Source: Beutenbergia cavernae DSM 12333
Lineage (GTDB): Bacteria > Actinomycetota > Actinomycetes > Actinomycetales > Beutenbergiaceae
DNA length: 64,000 nucleotides
Assembly (NCBI RefSeq): GCF_000023105.1
Contig: NC_012669.1
Coordinates: 1-64,000 of the forward strand
Reading direction: 5' to 3'
Positions 20,631-28,246 of the stretch are shown here, in pieces. Each line of letters begins with the position of its first letter. The first letter of the stretch is position 1. The translations under genes and the position numbers were made by a program. Under the pieces are notes generated by a model. It made no database searches. It was not told the DNA's origin and saw only the letters and a program-made list of their open reading frames with translations.

Positions 20631-21578
20631 GTGAGCGGGTTCGGCGGGTACGGCGCCGCGCCGCCGCCCGGTGGCACGCCCCCGCCCGGGGGGTACGGCG
20701 CCGTACCCCCGGGCGAACAGCCGCCGGGTCAGGGTGTGCCGTCGTACGGGGTGTCGGCGCCGGTGTGCCCGCGCCACCCCGACCGGATCTCGTACGTCAC
20801 GTGCCAGCGCTGCGGGCGACCGGTGTGCCCCGAGTGCCAGCGGCCCGCAGCCGTGGGTGTGCAGTGCGTGGACTGCGTGCGCGAGGCGCGGTCCCGGACC
20901 CCGCGCACGCGGACCCCTCTCGGCGGGCGGGCGCGCGCGGGGCGGCCGGTGATCACGCTGACGATCATCGTCATCTGCGCGGCGATCGAGCTGCTGCGGT
21001 ACGTGGCGCCGGGGCTGTACTCCGAGGTGTACCAGGCGATGGCGTTCTCGGCGGCCATCGGCGAGGTGCAGCCGTACCGGTTCCTCTCCGCCGCGTTCCT
21101 GCACGGCGGGCTGCTCCACCTGGCGTTCAACATGTACGCGCTCTGGATCGTGGGCGGCTTCCTCGAGCAGATGCTCGGCCGCTGGCGGTACGCGGCCCTG
21201 TTCCTGCTGAGCGCGATCGGTGGGTCGGTCGGGTACCTGCTGCTCGCCGACCCCTTGTCCCGTGCGTGGACGATCCCGGTGGTCGGGGCGTCCGGCGCCG
21301 TGTTCGGGCTGTTCGCCGCGATCGTGTTCGTGCTGCGCAGCACGGGCCGGAATGCGTCGCAGATCCTCGTGCTCATCGCGATCAACGTGGTCATCGGCTT
21401 CGTCGTGCCGGGCATCGCATGGCAGGCGCACCTCGGCGGCATGGTGACGGGCGCGCTGCTCGCCGTCGCGTTCGTGTACGCGCCGCCGCGGATCCGGTCG
21501 TGGTCGAGTCCCGCGGCGTGCGTGGCGGTGGCGGTGCTGCTGGTCGTTGCGTCGTTCGCGAAGTACGCCGCCGTCTGA
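20631..21578 (+). CDS. Rhomboid family intramembrane serine protease
   Basis: A 315-aa membrane protease. A Gly/Pro-rich N-terminal stretch is followed by a cysteine-rich zinc-binding B-box-like segment (CPRHPD, CQRCGRPVCPEC, CVDC; about residues 45-85) and then six to seven membrane segments. The active-site serine is in VGASGAVFGLF and the partner histidine in WQAHLGGMVTG; the HxxxN oxyanion motif is seen as HLAFNMYALW. Substrates are unknown. GTG 20631 is 52 bases after ppiA. The zinc-box extension is common in actinobacterial rhomboids. Confidence 0.94.
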   Translation: MSGFGGYGAAPPPGGTPPPGGYGAVPPGEQPPGQGVPSYGVSAPVCPRHPDRISYVTCQRCGRPVCPECQRPAAVGVQCVDCVREARSRTPRTRTPLGGRARAGRPVITLTIIVICAAIELLRYVAPGLYSEVYQAMAFSAAIGEVQPYRFLSAAFLHGGLLHLAFNMYALWIVGGFLEQMLGRWRYAALFLLSAIGGSVGYLLLADPLSRAWTIPVVGASGAVFGLFAAIVFVLRSTGRNASQILVLIAINVVIGFVVPGIAWQAHLGGMVTGALLAVAFVYAPPRIRSWSSPAACVAVAVLLVVASFAKYAAV

Positions 21579-22156
21579 GGGGCCTACCCGCCCGTCTGGG
21601 GTTTGGGCTTGAGGCGTGGGGCCCTGAGGCCTAGGAGCCGTGAGCCCTGAGGCCCTGAGGCGCGGGCCCGTCGGCTCGGCGTCGTGGGCGTCCAAGCCCT
21701 CAGCTGTGTGCGCTTCCGCCCGGCCGGGCCGTGCCCCCTCCCGCGAGGGCCGAGTCCGGCCGGATGACCTCGAGGTAGTACCGGGCGCGTGAGGTAGTAC
21801 GCCCGAACCCCTTCTTCGGGCGCTGGGTCCTTCCTCAGCGCCCGCTCGCAGGCTGTCTCGTGGCGACGGCCGAGTTATCCACAGCTGTGGGGAAGTCCTG
21901 CGTGTCATCCACAGCCGTGTTCACACGTGTGGAATTACACCCGTGTAGTTTTCCACAGGGCACTCCACACCTGGGGACGAGAGGAGCTCCCGGCGGTGGA
22001 AGGTGTCGCAGGTGTCGCGCCGGTGGAAGTCGCGGCCGGTGGAAGGGTGGCGCGCCGACCCTCGCACTCCACGTCGAGGTTCGTACCTCCGGGGTGCGAG
22101 GTTCGACGGCTAGTGCGAGGTTCGGCGCGTGCCGCGGGGGTGAAGCAGGGCCGGCG
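21579..22156. other. 578-base intergenic region between rhomboid and crgA
   Basis: No gene is supported. The first part has repeated CCCTGAGGC words (about 21625-21660). GAGGTAGTAC is repeated at 21772-21781 and 21791-21800. CGCCCGAA (21800-21807) and TTCGGGCG (21815-21822) form an 8-bp hairpin with a 7-base loop that may end rhomboid transcription. A DnaA-box cluster follows (separate entry). The last 180 bases to crgA are G+C rich without clear structure. Confidence 0.6.
21875..21969. promoter_or_regulatory. Second DnaA-box cluster
   Basis: Within 95 bases are TTATCCACA (21875-21883, a perfect classical DnaA box), TCATCCACA (21905-21913), TTTTCCACA (21949-21957), CACTCCACA (21961-21969) and the related TGTGGAATT (21928-21936) in the other orientation. 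A 10-base palindrome CACACGTGTG lies at 21922-21931. The density is as high as in oriC. Possible roles are DnaA titration, reactivation, or control of nearby genes; all are inferred from motif content. Confidence 0.6.
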
Positions 22157-22402
22157 TCAGCGCCAGCGCATCGTCATGACGAACCCGACCAGGATGAAGG
22201 CGAAGCCGATGGCCAGGTTGAAGTTGCCGATCCCCGGCACGGGGTAGTTCGACTGCGAGATGTAGGTGACGACCACCCACACGAGGCCGACGATGAGGAG
22301 CGTGAGGAAGGTGGGCACGTACCAGGCCGGGTTCGGCTTGGCCTCCGCAGACTTCGGCGGCGGCGTGTAGGCGGGCTTCTTGCGCGACTTCGACTCGGGC
22401 AC
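22157..22402 (-). CDS. crgA: Cell division protein CrgA
   Basis: An 81-aa membrane protein of the CrgA family, which in Actinobacteria helps coordinate septum formation and interacts with FtsZ/FtsI-type partners. It has a short basic start (ESKSRKKPAYTPPP), then two membrane segments (about residues 30-50 and 63-79) joined by the loop SQSNYPVPGIGNFN, and ends FVMTMRWR, all characteristic. GTG 22402 follows GAGGAG. It is divergent from the DUF881 gene and near the pkn/rodA/pbp cluster, as in other Actinobacteria. Confidence 0.95.
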   Translation of the reverse strand: MPESKSRKKPAYTPPPKSAEAKPNPAWYVPTFLTLLIVGLVWVVVTYISQSNYPVPGIGNFNLAIGFAFILVGFVMTMRWR

Positions 22403-22525
22403 GGGTGACTCCTCGGACGACGGTTCCTGCGCCCAGGGTAGTGGCCGGAACCGTGAGCGGGGTCCCCGACGTAGAATCGGCGGACAGCAGGCGCCGCTCG
22501 GCGCACGCCGCCCCGGAGGATCCCC

Positions 22526-23257
22526 GTGACCGAGAAGCCCGCCCGAGCGCGCACGTCGCTCGCCGTCGGCGTCGTCGCGGCAGTGGCGGGAGTCCTCTTC
22601 GCGACGAGCGCGTCGGTGTTCGCCGACGACGGCGAACGTCGACCCCAGGACCTGCGCGGCCTCGTGGCCGAGGAGAACTCCCGACTGGGGGACATCAACG
22701 CCGACGTCGAGGCGCTCCGGAGCGAGGTGGCCGAGCTCGAGGCCGAGGTGGGCGCGCCGCCCCAGCCCGCCGACGCCGACACCGCGATGGGCGCGGGGTT
22801 CGTCGCGGTGACAGGGCCGGGGCTCGTCGTCGAGCTCTCCGACGCCCCGACCGGCGGCACGCTCCCCCAGGGGGCCCGCGCCGACGACCTCGTGGTCCAC
22901 CAGCAGGACCTCGAGGCCGTCGTCAACGCGCTGTGGGCCGGTGGCGCCGAGGCCATGACGATCCAGGGTCAACGCGTGACGTCGACGACGGCGGTCCGGT
23001 GCGTGGGGAACGTGCTGCTGCTGCAGGGCAAGACGTACTCGCCGCCGTACCGCGTCGCGGCGATCGGCGACCCCGCCGAGCTGCGCGACGCCGTCGACGA
23101 CTCCCCCACCGTGCAGGTGTACCTGGAGTACGTGGAGGCCTACCACCTCGGGTGGAGCGTCACGCAGCAGGCCGAGATCGAGATGCCGGCGTACGACGGC
23201 GATCGCACCCTGACGTACTCGACGGTCCCTGGTGAGGGTGGCGATGGCGACTCCTGA
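22526..23257 (+). CDS. DUF881 (YlxW-like) membrane-anchored protein
   Basis: A 243-aa protein with a basic N-terminus, one membrane or signal segment (LAVGVVAAVAGVLFATSASVFA, split by about residue 30), a short coiled-coil (RGLVAEENSRLGDINADVEALRSEVAELEAEVG, residues about 45-78) and a DUF881 domain containing GPGLVVELSDAP, DDLVVHQQDLEAVVNALWAGGAEAM and the NVLLLQGKTYSPPYRVAAIGD stretch. DUF881 proteins cluster with division genes; their function is unclear. It overlaps the sortase gene by 14 bases. Confidence 0.88.
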   Translation: MTEKPARARTSLAVGVVAAVAGVLFATSASVFADDGERRPQDLRGLVAEENSRLGDINADVEALRSEVAELEAEVGAPPQPADADTAMGAGFVAVTGPGLVVELSDAPTGGTLPQGARADDLVVHQQDLEAVVNALWAGGAEAMTIQGQRVTSTTAVRCVGNVLLLQGKTYSPPYRVAAIGDPAELRDAVDDSPTVQVYLEYVEAYHLGWSVTQQAEIEMPAYDGDRTLTYSTVPGEGGDGDS

Positions 23258-24074
23258 GATCGACTCGTGGGACGCCGTCGTCGGGACCGACGACCGCGCC
23301 CGGCCGGCACGACGTGCCCGGCAGGATCCCGCGCGACGCCGACGGCGCCCGGTCAAGCAGTCGTTCGGGTCGCGGCTCGTGGGGTTCGTCGGCGAGCTGC
23401 TCATCACGGTGGGTGTGCTGCTCGGCCTGTTCGTGGTGTGGCAGCTGTGGTGGACGGACGTCGAGGCGATCCGCGAGCAAGGACACCTGATCGCCGAGCT
23501 CGAGGAGACGTTCACGCCGTCGCCGGAGCAGGCGGGCGAGGTCCGTACCGACGAGCCGCCGGTGATGACGGCGCCGCCGCTGGGCGAGACGTTCGCCGAG
23601 CTGTGGGTGCCTCGCTGGGACGCCGACGACCCGTACCGGCGCACGATCGCCGAGGGGGTCGACCGGGCCACGGTGCTCGACGTCATCGGCATCGGCCACT
23701 ACCCGGACACGGCGATGCCGGGCGACGTCGGGAACTTCGCCACGGCCGGCCACCGCCAGACGTTCGGCAGGCCGTTCTTCGCCGTCGACCAGCTCCAGAC
23801 GGGCGACTCCCTCATCGTGTCGACCGCTGAGGCGTGGTACGTCTACACAGTCACGGAGACGGCGATCGTGGCGCCGACCCAGGTGAGCGTCATCGCCCCG
23901 AACCCCTCCGACCCGAGCGCGGAGCCGACGGAGCGCCTCATCACGCTCACGACGTGCCACCCGCTCTTCTCCACCCGTGAGCGGTTCATCGTGCACGGGG
24001 TGCTGGACCACTGGGTGCCGCGCGAGAGCGGTCGCCCCGCCGAGCTCATCGCCGCAGAGGAAGGAACGGGCTGA
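23244..24074 (+). CDS. Class E sortase
   Basis: A 276-aa membrane-bound transpeptidase. The N-terminal cytoplasmic part is basic, followed by one membrane helix (ELLITVGVLLGLFVVWQLWW) and the sortase barrel. Catalytic residues read as H170 (ATAGHRQ), C238 (ITLTTCHP) and R247 (RERFIVHG). Class E sortases anchor proteins with LAxTG-like signals to peptidoglycan; no such substrate is encoded in the window. ATG 23244 was chosen over an in-frame GTG 12 bases earlier because GAGGGTGG precedes it. It overlaps the DUF881 gene and precedes a small membrane protein gene. Confidence 0.93.
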   Translation: MATPEIDSWDAVVGTDDRARPARRARQDPARRRRRPVKQSFGSRLVGFVGELLITVGVLLGLFVVWQLWWTDVEAIREQGHLIAELEETFTPSPEQAGEVRTDEPPVMTAPPLGETFAELWVPRWDADDPYRRTIAEGVDRATVLDVIGIGHYPDTAMPGDVGNFATAGHRQTFGRPFFAVDQLQTGDSLIVSTAEAWYVYTVTETAIVAPTQVSVIAPNPSDPSAEPTERLITLTTCHPLFSTRERFIVHGVLDHWVPRESGRPAELIAAEEGTG

Positions 24075-24076
24075 GG

Positions 24077-24241
24077 ATGTACGGATGGATCTGGCGTGTG
24101 CTGCCCGGGCCGGCGTGGTTCAAGGCGGTCGAGGCGCTCGTGCTCGTCGCGGCGGTGGTCGCCGTCCTGTTCCTGTGGGTGTTCCCCGAGATCGCCCCGC
24201 ACCTGCCGATCAACCAGCAGACGGTCGGGGAGGACGGATGA
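24077..24241 (+). CDS. Small membrane protein between sortase and pabA
   Basis: A 54-aa protein starting MYGWIWRVLPGPAWFKAVEA, with one membrane segment (LVLVAAVVAVLFLWVF) and a polar C-terminal tail APHLPINQQTVGEDG. It begins 2 bases after the sortase stop and its own stop overlaps the pabA start (ATGA), so it is translated as part of the operon. I recall small proteins of this type at the same position in other Actinobacteria; no function is known to me. Confidence 0.8.
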   Translation: MYGWIWRVLPGPAWFKAVEALVLVAAVVAVLFLWVFPEIAPHLPINQQTVGEDG

Positions 24242-24885
24242 GTCGCATCCTCGTCATCGACAACTACGACAGCTTCGTCTACACGATCGTCGGCTACCTG
24301 CAACAGCTCGGCGCCGAGACGGTCGTGCTCCGCAACGACGCGACGGGCGACGTGCCCGAGGACCTGGCCGGCTACGACGGCGTCCTGGTCTCCCCCGGCC
24401 CCGGCACCCCGCACGAGGCCGGCACGAGCATGGAGATCATCCGGCGGTGCGCGTCGAACGGCGTCCCGATGCTCGGCGTGTGCCTCGGCCACCAAGCGCT
24501 CGCGGAGGTGTACGGCGGCGTCGTCACGCACGCGGCGGAGCTCATGCACGGCAAGACGTCGCGCGTGGAGCACGACGGCGCCGGGGTCCTCGCGGGGTTG
24601 GACTCGCCGTTCACCGCGACCCGGTACCACTCGCTCGCGGTCGTCACCGAGTCGGTGCCCGCAGAGCTGAGCGTCACGGCCTGGACCGGCGCCGGGACGA
24701 CGCCGATCGTCATGGGTGTACAGCACCGGGAGCTGCCGTTGTACGGCGTCCAGTTCCATCCGGAGTCCGTGCTCACGGAGGGTGGCCACCGGCTTCTCGC
24801 GAACTGGCTCGCGATCACCGGCGACGCCGACGCCGTGGACCGCAGCCGTGGTCTGGCGCCGCTCGCGCCCGTCAGCCCTCGCTGA
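24238..24885 (+). CDS. pabA: Glutamine amidotransferase of aminodeoxychorismate/anthranilate synthase
   Basis: A 215-aa class I glutamine amidotransferase that supplies ammonia to chorismate for folate (p-aminobenzoate) or tryptophan synthesis. It shows DNYDSFVYTI at the start, SPGPGTP, the nucleophile cysteine in GVCLGHQAL, the conserved MHGKTS, and the His-Glu pair in VQFHPESVLTE. The large synthase subunit is not adjacent; in Actinobacteria the copy in this neighbourhood is usually called PabA/TrpG. ATG 24238 overlaps the preceding stop. Confidence 0.92.
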   Translation: MSRILVIDNYDSFVYTIVGYLQQLGAETVVLRNDATGDVPEDLAGYDGVLVSPGPGTPHEAGTSMEIIRRCASNGVPMLGVCLGHQALAEVYGGVVTHAAELMHGKTSRVEHDGAGVLAGLDSPFTATRYHSLAVVTESVPAELSVTAWTGAGTTPIVMGVQHRELPLYGVQFHPESVLTEGGHRLLANWLAITGDADAVDRSRGLAPLAPVSPR

Positions 24886-24929
24886 CCCGCGCGCCGCTAC
24901 ACACTCTGCGACACGCCGCCCGGCAAAGG

Positions 24930-24997
24930 CTCGTTGTGAGTGTGAGTTCCGGGCCCTGTGAACGCTCACGGCCCCCGGAACTCACACCCACAACGAG
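24930..24997. terminator. Nested hairpin between pabA and pknB
   Basis: The left arm 24930-24953 pairs with 24974-24997 over 24 positions with one A-C mismatch. The 20-base loop itself contains GTGAACGCTCAC. It stands in the 113-base gap between two convergent genes and ends one base before the pknB stop, so it can terminate both transcripts. Confidence 0.75.
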
Positions 24998-24998
24998 G

Positions 24999-26804
24999 TC
25001 AGGGCTCTTCGTCCGGCGGCTCGGTCGGGCCTTCGGTCGCTGACGGCGTCTCCGTGGGCGTCGGCGTCGGCTCCGGCGGTGCGATCGCGATCGACACCGT
25101 GATCGTCGAGAAGCGGGGCACGATGGTGTTCGGCGTCCAGTCGACCACGATGCCCGGGTCGATGTCGCCGGTCGGCTGCTCGACACGAGCGAACACGAGG
25201 TTGTTGTCCTGGAGCAGCTGCTGCGCTTCCGCCTCGGTCAGGCCGGTGAGGTCAGGCACCGCCACGTTCCCGGTGGCGATCTGGAGCACGATCGTCGCGT
25301 TGGGGGCGACCTCCTGACCGGCTGCCGGATCGGTGCCCGCGGCCTGGTTCTGGGCCAGGTCGGCGTCGTCCACCGGCGCGGTGCTGATGTTGGCCGCGTC
25401 GAAGCCCGCCTCGATCAACGTGTCCCGCGCTTGTTGCTGCGTCTGGTTGCGGACCTCCGGCACCGTGATCGTGTCCGGCCCGGCCGAGATGTACACGTAC
25501 ACGGTGGTCCCGGGGTCGACCTGGGTCTCGGCCGCAGGGTCGGACCGGATCGCCAGATCCTGCTCGATGGTGTCGCTCGCCTCGGTGCGGCTGAAGTCAG
25601 GTTCGAGCTCGAGCGCTTCGAGCGCCTCCCGGGCGTCGTCCTGCGTCATCCCCTCGACGTTCGGAACGGCCACCTGCGTCGGCGTCGGCGTCTCGTTCCC
25701 ACCGGGATCGTCGCCACGGTTGAGGAGCGCCCAGATGATCGCGCCGATGAGCAGCACCCCGAGGATCGCGAGGACCCAGATCCACCACTTCCGCGGTCCG
25801 CCGCCCTCGTCCTCGCCGGCACCGTCGTCCGCGAGGACAGCCGCCGTCGCCGCCGCGGCAGCCGGCGCGCCGAGCACCTGCGTCGCCTCGGTGGCCGGCC
25901 CGGCGTTGGCCGCGCGGATCGCGCCGACGGACGGCGCCCCCACCACACCACCGGCGCGCGCGGCCTCGAGGTCGGAGCGGAACTCGGCGGCGCTCTGGTA
26001 GCGCACGTCGCGGTCCTTGGCGAGCGCCGTGAGCACGATGCGGTCGAGCTCCTCCGGCACGTCCGGAGCGATTGACGACGGCGTCGGCGCCTCCTCCCGC
26101 ACGTGCTGGTACGCGACGGAGACCGGTGAGTCGCCGATGAACGGCGGCCGACCGGTGAGGAGCTCGAACAGGAGCGCGCCGGTCGAGTAGACGTCCGAAC
26201 GCGCGTCGACGACCTCACCGCGCGCCTGCTCCGGGGAGAGGTACTGCGCGGTGCCGACGACGGCCTGGGTCTGCGTCATCGTGGCCGCGGAGTCGGCCAT
26301 CGCCCGCGCGATGCCGAAGTCCATGACCTTGACGTCGCCCGTCGGCGTGATCATGACGTTGGCGGGCTTGATGTCGCGGTGCACGATCCCCGCGTGGTGG
26401 GAGTACTCGAGGGCGGACAGCACACCCGAGACGATGTCGACAGCCTCGTCGATCGGCAGCGCGGCGCCGTCGCGCAGGAGGTCGCGGACGGTGTGCCCCT
26501 CGACGTACTCCATGACGATGAACGGCAGGTGGGTCTCGACGCCGGTCGGGGACATGACGATGTCCTCGCCGGTGTCGTAGACGGAGACGATCGCCGGGTG
26601 GTTGAGGGCGGCCGCCGACTGGGCCTCGCGGCGGAACCGCGCCTGGAAGGTGGGGTCGCGTGCCAGGTCGGAGCGCAGCACCTTGATCGCGACACGCCTG
26701 GACAGGCGGTTGTCGCGGCCGATGTGCACCTCGGCCATGCCGCCGCGCCCGATCAGCTCGCCGACCTCGTAACGGCCCGCGAGGACGCGTGGGAGCTCGT
26801 CCAC
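24999..26804 (-). CDS. pknB: Serine/threonine protein kinase with PASTA domains
   Basis: A 601-aa receptor-type kinase that senses peptidoglycan precursors and controls growth and division. The kinase domain has the Gly loop GRGGMAEV, the ATP lysine K41, catalytic HRDIKPANV and DFGIA. A juxtamembrane linker, a membrane helix (WWIWVLAILGVLLIGAIIWALL) and three extracellular PASTA repeats follow (VPNVEGMTQDDAREAL, VPEVRNQTQQQARDTL, VPDLTGLTEAEAQQLL), then a Pro/Thr-rich tail. GTG 26804 follows GGAGGG. It starts 2 bases after the pknA stop; last gene of the seven-gene minus-strand cluster. Confidence 0.96.
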   Translation of the reverse strand: MDELPRVLAGRYEVGELIGRGGMAEVHIGRDNRLSRRVAIKVLRSDLARDPTFQARFRREAQSAAALNHPAIVSVYDTGEDIVMSPTGVETHLPFIVMEYVEGHTVRDLLRDGAALPIDEAVDIVSGVLSALEYSHHAGIVHRDIKPANVMITPTGDVKVMDFGIARAMADSAATMTQTQAVVGTAQYLSPEQARGEVVDARSDVYSTGALLFELLTGRPPFIGDSPVSVAYQHVREEAPTPSSIAPDVPEELDRIVLTALAKDRDVRYQSAAEFRSDLEAARAGGVVGAPSVGAIRAANAGPATEATQVLGAPAAAAATAAVLADDGAGEDEGGGPRKWWIWVLAILGVLLIGAIIWALLNRGDDPGGNETPTPTQVAVPNVEGMTQDDAREALEALELEPDFSRTEASDTIEQDLAIRSDPAAETQVDPGTTVYVYISAGPDTITVPEVRNQTQQQARDTLIEAGFDAANISTAPVDDADLAQNQAAGTDPAAGQEVAPNATIVLQIATGNVAVPDLTGLTEAEAQQLLQDNNLVFARVEQPTGDIDPGIVVDWTPNTIVPRFSTITVSIAIAPPEPTPTPTETPSATEGPTEPPDEEP

Positions 26805-26806
26805 GT

Positions 26807-28246
26807 CTAGAGACCCTCCACTCTGCTGCCACCCACCGCGTCCGCGGCGAGCTCCGCACCGTGCGCCTCCTCCGCGGCCACGCCCCCGATCGGGCGCACC
26901 CCGGTGGCGCCGCTGCCCAGGGACGTCGGCGTGCCAAGAGTACCGATCGCCAGGACCAGCAGTGTCAGCACGGCCACGACGGCGATCACGGCGCCGGCCA
27001 GCAGCCACCTGTTCTCGGTCCAGTCCGGCCAGGAGATGCGCCGGAACCACGCCACGACGCGCCCGAGCGGCTCGGCCAGCCACGCGGGTAGCTGCGGCTC
27101 GGACGCCGCCCGCCCGCGTCGCGGACCGGCGCGATGCGCCGAGCGCGCCGTCGCCCGCCCGAGGGGACCGGGCGCCGTCGTCCCGGCGGCAGCGGCCGCG
27201 GCGGGCACGTCGTGAGCCGGCGGCCGACCCCGCCGAGCCCGCCGCGTCTGCGCTTCCGCTCCCGTTCCCGCGCCGGCCGCGCGCGGGGAGGCTGCGGCGG
27301 CGTCGGCGCCTGCGCCGTCGGACCCCGGGGCCTCGCCGTCCGCCGGCAGCTCACGCTGACGACGCCGGTCCGCAGCCGTCGGGCGCCAGCGGCCCTGGAC
27401 GGCGTCCGGGTTCCACTCCTCGGCGCCGATGGCCGCGGCGATCTCGTCGAGGCGCACGGCGAGCTCCGCCGCGGAGGCCGGCCGCCGGCCCGGCTCCTTC
27501 TCGAGCATCGACATGACGAGCTCGCGGAGCTCGGCGTGGACGAACTGCGGGAGCGGCGGCACCGGCTCGCTGACGTGGGCGAACGCGATGTCCACCTGCG
27601 TCGTCCCCGTGAACGGGCGCTGGCCGGCGAGCGCCTCGTAGGCGATGATCCCGAGCGCGTAGATGTCCCCGGCGGGGGTGGCGGCCCGCCCCATGGCCTG
27701 CTCGGGCGGGAGGTACTGCGCCGTGCCCATGACCATCCCGGCCGCCGTCATGGGCGCCTGGTTCGCGCCGAGCGAGATGCCGAAGTCGGTGATCTTGACC
27801 CGCGAGTCGGCGGTGATGAGCAGGTTCGACGGCTTGACGTCGCGGTGCACGACGCCGGCCGCGTGCGCCACCTGCAGCGCCCGGGCGGTCTGGGCGAGGA
27901 TCGGCAGGAGCTGGTCGGGCGGGAGCGTCCGACGGCGTTCCAGCAGGTCGGAGAGCGGCTCCCCGGCAACCAGCTCCATCACGAGGTACCCGACGCCGTC
28001 GACCTCGCCGTAGTCGTGCAGCATCGCGATGTTCGGGTGCGCGAGGTTCGCCGAGTTGCGTGCCTCGGTGCGCAGGCGCTCGAGGAACATCTCGTCGCCG
28101 GCGAACTCCTCGCGCAGCACCTTCGCGGCGACCTGCCGGCCGAGGTGCGTGTCGACGGCGGACCACACCTCGCCCATGCCACCCATGGCGATGCGCTCGC
28201 GCAGCTCGTACCGGCCGCCGAGCAGCACTCCAGCCTCCGGTCTCAC
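26807..28246 (-). CDS. pknA: Serine/threonine protein kinase PknA
   Basis: A 479-aa membrane kinase. The kinase domain (about residues 12-275) has the Gly loop MGGMGEVW, lysine K42, HRDVKPSNL and DFGISLG. A long Ala/Arg/Gly-rich linker leads to a single membrane helix (LLAGAVIAVVAVLTLLVLAI) and a short external tail; there are no PASTA repeats. PknA-type kinases phosphorylate FtsZ, FHA proteins and cell-wall enzymes in Actinobacteria. The start GTG overlaps the pbpA stop as GTGA, so translation is coupled; the frame extends upstream but into pbpA. Confidence 0.95.
   Translation of the reverse strand: MRPEAGVLLGGRYELRERIAMGGMGEVWSAVDTHLGRQVAAKVLREEFAGDEMFLERLRTEARNSANLAHPNIAMLHDYGEVDGVGYLVMELVAGEPLSDLLERRRTLPPDQLLPILAQTARALQVAHAAGVVHRDVKPSNLLITADSRVKITDFGISLGANQAPMTAAGMVMGTAQYLPPEQAMGRAATPAGDIYALGIIAYEALAGQRPFTGTTQVDIAFAHVSEPVPPLPQFVHAELRELVMSMLEKEPGRRPASAAELAVRLDEIAAAIGAEEWNPDAVQGRWRPTAADRRRQRELPADGEAPGSDGAGADAAAASPRAAGAGTGAEAQTRRARRGRPPAHDVPAAAAAAGTTAPGPLGRATARSAHRAGPRRGRAASEPQLPAWLAEPLGRVVAWFRRISWPDWTENRWLLAGAVIAVVAVLTLLVLAIGTLGTPTSLGSGATGVRPIGGVAAEEAHGAELAADAVGGSRVEGL

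Noticed and set aside
21917-21936. parS site (ParB-binding) around the CACGTG core
   Set aside because: The palindrome CACACGTGTG lacks the flanking TGTTTC/GAAACA of the parS consensus, and parA/parB are not in the window.
24957-24970. LacI operator between pabA and pknB
   Set aside because: The GTGAACGCTCAC word lies in the loop of a long hairpin between convergent genes, where no promoter is expected.
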